NCBI GenBank assembly: GCA_910575035.1
Contig: CAJTDL010000001.1
Span: 186,001 to 250,000, forward strand
Length of the DNA: 64,000 bases
Reading direction: 5' to 3'
DNA from: Lachnospiraceae bacterium
Lineage (GTDB): Bacteria > Bacillota > Clostridia > Lachnospirales > Lachnospiraceae
The translations under genes were made by a program, and so were the position numbers. The notes under the pieces were generated by a model that saw only the letters and a program-made list of their open reading frames with translations, was not told where the DNA came from and made no database searches. Below are positions 58,195-64,000 of the stretch, one piece after another (position 1 is the first letter of the stretch; each line of letters starts with the position of its first letter).

Positions 58195-60531
58195 ATGAAA
58201 AGAAAAAATCTTGGGAAAAAAATCATGGCAGCGATCATGGCAGCGGCACTTGCTTGCCCTTCATTGCAGGGGATGGCAGTATCAGCAGCAGAGTTAGAAG
58301 GAATGCAGATGGGGCTTGAGGAAAGCCAGGCCACAGGGGAAATGCAGGCAGAGGCTGCTGAGGCATATGCGGAGAATCGGGCAGCAGATGATGCCAGGGA
58401 CACGGCAGCTGATGCAGTGGAGCTTCCCTTGAACCAGGAAAAAGAATGGGCGCTGCAGTCGGGGGAGGATGTGGATGTCATCCGTTTTACAGCAACTGAG
58501 AGCCTAGACACATTTTATAATTTTACCTTGAAAAATACAGGCACAGAAAGCACCCTGGAAGTAAAGGTCAGCAAAAGCGCAGATTTTATGGACAGTGATA
58601 TTATCTATGAAGATAGCGCAAACGCAAAACAAAGCTGTGAAGGAAACCTTGTAAAATTAGAGGCAGGGCATACATACTATATCCGCATAACCCCATATGG
58701 CGGCTTTAATCAAGAAGCCCCCTATAAGCTGAGAATAGACACCGCGGAGGATGATGTAAAGGATACGGGAAGCGAAGCAGAGAAAATCGCATTGGATCAG
58801 GACGTGGAAAAGAGCCTGCAGAATAAAAAGGATGTGGATGTGTTCTGTTTTACAGCAGCAGAGAACCCGGACACATTTTATGGATTTAACTTTAATAATG
58901 TGGGTACAGAAAGCACCCAAGAAATCGCCATCAGCAAAGGCATGGATTTTCTGGAAGAGGATATTATTTATCAAACTGACATAAAAGCGAAGCAAAGCAG
59001 CAGCTATAACCTTGTAAAATTAGAGGCAGGTCATACATACTATATCCGCATAAATTGTGCCTCCTATGGCGGCTTTAATCAGGAAGCCCCCTATAAGCTG
59101 AGGATAGACACCGCAGAGGATGATGTAAAGGATACGGGAAGCGAAGCAAAATCCATCCAGGTTGGAAAGAGCGTGTCGAATGCAATCCAGAACAGTGAGG
59201 ATGTTGATATCTTCTGCTTTAAGACACCCGATACAGACTCCTTTTATGAATTTAAGTTGGTAAATAAAGAAAAAGGCATAATTGAATATGCAGTTTATGA
59301 CAATATGGAGCTGACGGGGGAGAATATTGTAGAAGGGAGTGTGTCTGATAAAGAAGAAGCAGTGAAAGATCTGTATAAGCTGCAGCGGAACAAAACCTAT
59401 TATATCAAAATAAACTTTGTATCATACATCTCCTATGAAAAGGCAGTGCCTTATACCCTGCTTGTAAGCAGCCGGTTGGACGACGTGAATAATTCCATCA
59501 ACAATGGCGATGATAACGCAAAGAACTTCACCCTGCTCCAGCCAGGGACAGAAGTAAAAAAAGGCATCCAGAACAAGGCGGATGTGGATTATTTCCAGTT
59601 TAAGGTTACAGAAAATAATTATTTCTATACGCTGAAATTTTCAAATAAGTCTGATCGGACATTGGAGTATGGCATTTGGGATAACCAGGATTATGTTGGG
59701 AACGCCGTTGAAGAAGGGACGGCATTTGCGAAAGATGCGCCAACCATTAACTTTGGAAAATTGGAAACAGGCAAAAATGGGAAAGCGAAAATCTATTATG
59801 TAAAGATCTGTCATCCTTACTATAACGAGTTTGCAGCAACAGAGAATTATAGCCTGAAGCTTACAAAGGTAAAAGATGATGTGACAGACACGATTTCTTC
59901 TGCTAAGACACTGACTTTGGGCAAAACAAAGGCATTCAAGCTGCAGAATACAAAGGATGAGGATTACTTTAAATTCAAAACAACAGATTTTAACAATTAC
60001 ACTATAGACTTTACCAAGTTAACCAAAAAAGGAAATGTCTCTATTACAATCTACAAGAGTAAAAAGGAAGGCGACGCAGTATTTTCCTATACATGCAGCG
60101 GCAGCAGCAGGACTGTGGATGCCCAGGCAAAAAAATTGAAGGGATTAAGCCGCTATGCAACATATTATATTAAAGTTAGCGGCGATATTGAAGCAGGTTA
60201 CGAGATTGGCATTGATGCAACAGCGCCTGCCTCTAAGACAATAAAAGTGGCAGAGCCTAAAAAGGTAAAACTCTCCTGGAGCAAAATAGCCCGTGCCACA
60301 GGATACCAGGTTTACCGTGCAGAGCGCAAAAATGGAAAAGACGGCAAATTTAAATTGGTCAAGACAATCAAAAAGGCCAGTATTGTCAGCTATGTGGACA
60401 GTGGTAAAGAGTTAAAGAAAGGCAAGGTTTTTTCCTACAAAGTCCGCGCTTACCGAACGGTAAAAGGGAAGAAATATTACACTGCTTTCTCAAAAATACA
60501 GTCTAAGAAAATACAGGCTAAGAAGAATTAA
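58195..60531 (+). CDS. Secreted protein with repeated PPC-like domains and a C-terminal fibronectin type III domain
   Basis: A 778-residue protein with a signal peptide (residues 1-31, ending AVSA-A); ATG 58195 follows GAGGAAC. After an acidic linker come five beta-sandwich units of about 110-120 residues. Each starts with L.....V.K.LQN..DVD.F.F and the first two end in YKLRIDTAEDDVKDTGSEA, which is the bacterial PPC-type layout. The first two share long stretches of nearly identical DNA. A C-terminal FnIII-like unit (about residues 685-778; KKVKLSWSKIARATGYQVYRAERK) ends the protein. Probably a cell-surface or secreted binding protein. The upstream gene encodes a membrane-tethered sigma factor, so it may be that factor's target. 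Confidence 0.85.
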   Translation: MKRKNLGKKIMAAIMAAALACPSLQGMAVSAAELEGMQMGLEESQATGEMQAEAAEAYAENRAADDARDTAADAVELPLNQEKEWALQSGEDVDVIRFTATESLDTFYNFTLKNTGTESTLEVKVSKSADFMDSDIIYEDSANAKQSCEGNLVKLEAGHTYYIRITPYGGFNQEAPYKLRIDTAEDDVKDTGSEAEKIALDQDVEKSLQNKKDVDVFCFTAAENPDTFYGFNFNNVGTESTQEIAISKGMDFLEEDIIYQTDIKAKQSSSYNLVKLEAGHTYYIRINCASYGGFNQEAPYKLRIDTAEDDVKDTGSEAKSIQVGKSVSNAIQNSEDVDIFCFKTPDTDSFYEFKLVNKEKGIIEYAVYDNMELTGENIVEGSVSDKEEAVKDLYKLQRNKTYYIKINFVSYISYEKAVPYTLLVSSRLDDVNNSINNGDDNAKNFTLLQPGTEVKKGIQNKADVDYFQFKVTENNYFYTLKFSNKSDRTLEYGIWDNQDYVGNAVEEGTAFAKDAPTINFGKLETGKNGKAKIYYVKICHPYYNEFAATENYSLKLTKVKDDVTDTISSAKTLTLGKTKAFKLQNTKDEDYFKFKTTDFNNYTIDFTKLTKKGNVSITIYKSKKEGDAVFSYTCSGSSRTVDAQAKKLKGLSRYATYYIKVSGDIEAGYEIGIDATAPASKTIKVAEPKKVKLSWSKIARATGYQVYRAERKNGKDGKFKLVKTIKKASIVSYVDSGKELKKGKVFSYKVRAYRTVKGKKYYTAFSKIQSKKIQAKKN

Positions 60532-60612
60532 CCAGCCATCTATTGGCAGGCAATGAAAAAATCAGCCATACAAGGAATTAGACATACAAGGGAGTTCCTT
60601 TAAAAATATACA

Positions 60613-60652
60613 GGGAAATGACAGCGGGTCGTCATTTCCCTGTTGCTGTTTT
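60613..60652. terminator. Terminator between the PPC gene and the LacI-type gene
   Basis: GGGAAATGAC and GTCATTTCCC flank an 8-nt loop (60613-60640). TGTTGCTGTTTT follows on the plus strand and TGTATATTTTT on the minus strand, so it probably ends both convergent genes. Confidence 0.8.
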
Positions 60653-60653
60653 C

Positions 60654-61718
<1,065 letters not shown>

Positions 61719-61759
61719 CTACATACAGTATAACAAAAAAAATATAAAAAGAAAATAAT

Positions 61760-61779
61760 ATTTAGTAAATTTACTAAAT
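61760..61779. promoter_or_regulatory. Palindromic operator upstream of the LacI-type gene
   Basis: ATTTAGTAAATTTACTAAAT is a perfect 20-bp palindrome with half-site TTTACTAAA. The half-site recurs twice at the galK promoter (62999-63007 and 63020-63028). Confidence 0.8.
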
Positions 61780-61799
61780 TTTTGTTGCAAGGATTAAGG

Positions 61800-61922
61800 C
61801 ATAAGAAAAATGGTGAGGAGTGGTTAAGCAGCCGTCAGAAAGGAGCAGGAGCCAACCTTGAACCACCAGCCTCTTCCTGACATACACCTTTCCACTCCCT
61901 TCGCCAGGCCGTAAATAATAAC
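61800..61922 (+). repeat. Type B-like fragment next to a type A terminus
   Basis: GGAGTGGTTAAGCAGCCGTCAG (about 61816) and CTTCCTGACATACACCTTTCCACTCC are the inverted inner blocks of a B element. CCAGGCCGTAAATAATAAC (61904-61922) is a diverged type A end. Both outer ends of the B part are unclear. The rest of 61653-62050 holds only the operator and the leader of the next gene. Confidence 0.5.
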
Positions 61923-62050
61923 AATGTTCAAGAAGGAAATTTACACTGGAAAAAAGGCAGCATGTATAATATGATATTAGCAGGGAACCATTTTTACAGA
62001 TTTCTTAATAATGATAGGAAATAAAATTTTACATGCAAGGAGGTATCGTT

Positions 62051-62914
62051 ATGCATGATTTAATGATTATTGGCAGCGGCCCCGCAGGGGTTTCGGCAGC
62101 CTTGACGGCACAGGCCAGAAATCTGGATTTTCTCTGGTTTGGCAGCCCAGAATTAAGCATGAAAATCCAGAGGGCAGAGCGGATACGGAATTACCCTGGT
62201 TTGCCGGATGTGGCAGGCGAAACCATGCAGCAGGTATTTTTGCGCCAGATTGAAGATGCAGGGATCACGCTCACCCCAGAGCGGATCAACGCTATTTATC
62301 CTATGGGTGCCTATTATGCCGCCAGCGTCAATAAAAAAGTATATGAGGCTAAAGCAATCCTTTTAGCCACTGGCATACAGACCACAAAAACCATTCCGGG
62401 CGAGGCAGAGCTGCTGGGAAAAGGCGTCAGCTACTGCGCTACCTGCGATGGCTTTCTCTATAAGCAAAAAAAGGTTGCAGTTATTTGTACAAGCCCAAAG
62501 TTTGAGCCAGAAATAGAGTATTTGGCAGATATTGCCTCGCAGGTTACCCTGTTTACCACTTACAAAGGCTGCGGAATCCAAAAGGGCAACGTCACTTCTG
62601 TGGCAGGTTACCCTTCCAAAATTCTGGGCACAGACCATGTGCAGGCTTTGGTTTGCCAGGGGCAGGAAACCTCTGTAGACGGCGTATTTTTCCTGAAAGA
62701 CAGCGTCAGCCCCGCTGTTCTCCTCAAAGGCCTGGAAATGGATGATAGCCATATCCAGGTAGACCGTATGCAAAAGACAAACTTAGAAGGCTGCTATGCC
62801 GCCGGCGACTGTACAGGCAGGCCCTATCAATATGCTAAGGCAGTAGGGGAAGGGAATGTGGCATTGCACAGCATATTGGAGTATCTGGCCGCCTGTGCAT
62901 CATCCAATAAATAA
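62051..62914 (+). CDS. Thioredoxin reductase-like FAD/NAD(P)H oxidoreductase
   Basis: ATG 62051 follows AAGGAGG (62037-62043) at 7 nt; 287 residues. FAD motif MIIGSGPAGVSAALTA at the N-terminus, redox-active CATCD (Cys-x-x-Cys, near residue 135), and the C-terminal FAD motif GCYAAGDCTGRPYQYAKAVGEG. The second nucleotide-binding motif, normally GxGxxA/G in thioredoxin reductases, reads AVICTSPKFEPEIEYLAD here and lacks the usual glycines, so NADPH use is doubtful. No thioredoxin gene is adjacent. Some clostridial relatives use ferredoxin as electron donor, which would fit; that is inference. Confidence 0.85.
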   Translation: MHDLMIIGSGPAGVSAALTAQARNLDFLWFGSPELSMKIQRAERIRNYPGLPDVAGETMQQVFLRQIEDAGITLTPERINAIYPMGAYYAASVNKKVYEAKAILLATGIQTTKTIPGEAELLGKGVSYCATCDGFLYKQKKVAVICTSPKFEPEIEYLADIASQVTLFTTYKGCGIQKGNVTSVAGYPSKILGTDHVQALVCQGQETSVDGVFFLKDSVSPAVLLKGLEMDDSHIQVDRMQKTNLEGCYAAGDCTGRPYQYAKAVGEGNVALHSILEYLAACASSNK

Positions 62915-62925
62915 TGGATCCCTGA

Positions 62926-62980
62926 ATCATGTTCTCACGGAATGCGCGGTTTGGCGCATTCCTGAGCCATGAATAGTAAC
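62926..62980 (-). repeat. Type A element, left-half fragment
   Basis: CTGAATCATGTTCTCACGGAATGCGC...GCGCATTCCTGAGCCATGAATAGTAAC matches the reversed left half of the type A copies, including the hairpin and the terminus ending at 62980. The other half is absent. It lies directly upstream of the galK promoter. Confidence 0.7.
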
Positions 62981-62998
62981 GATATTTCTTTCCGTGCA

Positions 62999-63041
62999 TT
63001 TACTAAAGATTATTGACTGTTTACTAAAGGATGTATATAAT
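62999..63041 (+). promoter_or_regulatory. galK promoter with two operator half-sites
   Basis: TTGACT (63013-63018), a 17-bp spacer and TATAAT (63036-63041). TTTACTAAA occurs just upstream of the -35 box (62999-63007) and inside the spacer (63020-63028), as direct repeats 21 bp apart. These equal the half-sites of the palindrome at 61760-61779. The leader to the ATG at 63206 is about 155 nt with no feature I can name. Confidence 0.8.
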
Positions 63042-63205
63042 GTATGTATAGGGCAGAGGAAAGCCTAATCAGCCCTTTTTATAAAAGCCCAACAATTACT
63101 ACATAGTTCAGTTATCCATTAATGCGCCAAGCTCCTGATAACTTTAATAACCCAAGAACTAACCCTATAAACAAATCACCAACCAAGTAAAGGCAGGTAA
63201 AAACT

Positions 63206-64000
63206 ATGGAACAAACAAAAACTTTATTGGAGGAACTTGCAGCCCAAAAACACCAGGAACGTCTCGCAGAAATCTATGTAGACTACAGCGTCCTCCCCTA
63301 CCAAACGGCTCGCTACCAAAAAGCCATCCAGAAATTTGAAGAGCTCTACGGCGCTGGGGAAGCTGAAATCTACAGCGCCCCTGGCAGAAGCGAGGTAGGC
63401 GGCAACCACACTGACCATCAGCACGGCGAAGTCCTTGCGGCCTCCATTAACCTGGACGCCATAGCTATCGTCCGTAAATCAAATAAAAACCAGATCCAGC
63501 TCTTGTCTGACGGCTATCCCATGATTACCGCCGACCTCTCCAGCCTGGAGAAGAAAATAGAAGAGGAAGGCACCTCCGTGGGCTTAATCCGTGGCATGGC
63601 TTACGGGCTTCAGAAAAATGGCCACAAAATAGGGGGCTTCCAAGCTTATGTTACCAGTGATGTGCTCAACGGCGCAGGCATGTCCAGTTCCGCAGCCTTT
63701 GAGGTTCTGGTAGGCACCATACTCTCTGGCCTGTACAACGGTATGTCCATCAGCCCTGTAGAGATTGCCCAGGTTGCCCAATACGCCGAAAACGTATACT
63801 TCGGCAAGCCCTGCGGCCTGATGGATCAGATGGCATGCTCCGTTGGCGGCCTGATCCACATTGATTTTGCTGATCCAGCCAACCCACTGGTAGAAAAGGT
63901 GGAGGTAGATTTCAGTTCCTACCAGCACAGCCTTTGCATTACCGACACCAAAGGCTCCCATGCAGACCTGACAGATGATTACGCCCTGATCCCGCAGGAA
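63206..64000 (+). CDS. galK: Galactokinase, 5' part (3' end outside window)
   Basis: Phosphorylates galactose to galactose 1-phosphate in the Leloir pathway. The first 265 residues are present from ATG 63206 and the frame runs off the window end. The galactokinase signature is GRSEVGGNHTDHQHG (near residue 55; the usual form is GR.N.IG.HTDY), and the ATP-binding GHMP motif is LNGAGMSSSAAFEV (near residue 154). Compared with neighbours the codons are richer in C (ctc, tcc, acc). Its promoter carries half-sites of the operator found at the LacI-type gene. Confidence 0.95.
   Translation, partial: MEQTKTLLEELAAQKHQERLAEIYVDYSVLPYQTARYQKAIQKFEELYGAGEAEIYSAPGRSEVGGNHTDHQHGEVLAASINLDAIAIVRKSNKNQIQLLSDGYPMITADLSSLEKKIEEEGTSVGLIRGMAYGLQKNGHKIGGFQAYVTSDVLNGAGMSSSAAFEVLVGTILSGLYNGMSISPVEIAQVAQYAENVYFGKPCGLMDQMACSVGGLIHIDFADPANPLVEKVEVDFSSYQHSLCITDTKGSHADLTDDYALIPQE

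Noticed and set aside
57524-58511. Long minus-strand open frames over the repeat array and neighbouring genes
   Set aside because: They are created by the A-rich repeats and by the low-complexity tail of the sigma factor; no ribosome binding site is seen and the frames are shadows.

Overview
The window comes from a chromosome of a Gram-positive anaerobe of the Clostridia, most likely family Lachnospiraceae. This rests on several things read directly: T-box leaders in front of aminoacyl-tRNA synthetase genes, an FMN riboswitch in front of a riboflavin operon with an ECF-type RibU, a Spo0E-like protein, a DUF1540 protein, strong AGGAGG-type ribosome binding sites, large secreted proteins with Ig-like, PPC and BspA-like modules, and an F-type ATP synthase operon whose c-subunit carries a sodium-type ligand set. 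No rRNA, tRNA, CRISPR array, prophage or complete transposase gene was seen.

Layout. 1-2033: end of an ABC exporter with two ABC-2 permeases. 2177-4338 (minus): a small unknown protein and a 636-residue unknown protein with a PPC-like domain. 4928-7794: hflK, hflC and a SEC-C protein. 8019-10437: T-box and thrS. 10583-12179: small cysteine-rich, phospholipase-C-like and Spo0E-like proteins. 12248-17320 (minus): promoter, FMN riboswitch, ribU, ribD, ribE, ribBA, ribH, closed by a two-way terminator. 17317-18480 (minus): a GNAT acetyltransferase and dCTP deaminase. 18944-21977: cell-wall amidase, Sua5-type tRNA t6A enzyme, low-molecular-weight phosphatase. 22501-30122: atpZ-I-B-E-F-H-A-G-D-C. 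30396-33880: a frameshifted secreted SGNH-hydrolase protein. 34281-38945 (minus): T-box, metG, tatD, rsmA and a truncated Uma2 gene. 39878-41707 (minus): typA. 42134-49489: a YGQ-rich membrane protein, T-box and ileS, glycogen phosphorylase. 49830-60531: surface and envelope genes, including a repeat-module secreted protein, an EamA transporter, a TPR lipoprotein, a HipA-like gene broken by one stop codon, a sigma factor fused to a membrane and Pro/Glu-rich tail, a tandem-repeat array, and a secreted PPC/FnIII protein. 60654-64000: a LacI-type regulator, a thioredoxin-reductase-like enzyme and the start of galK; matching operator sequences tie the regulator to galK.

The most striking non-coding structure is a dispersed family of small transposon-like elements in intergenic DNA. 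Type A is about 145 bp, has terminal inverted repeats GTTAYTATTCAYGG and in two copies is flanked by 8-bp direct repeats. Type B is about 150-180 bp, has CAATGYCAGT/ACTGRCATTG ends, and repeatedly sits inside a type A terminus. At least nine loci in 64 kb carry A, B or both. Several in-frame or intergenic tandem repeats (ribD, the amidase gene, the atpE-atpF gap, and the gap between the sigma factor and the PPC gene) also point to an active repeat-expansion process. Starts were chosen from ribosome-binding-site spacing. All family assignments are by eye without database searches.
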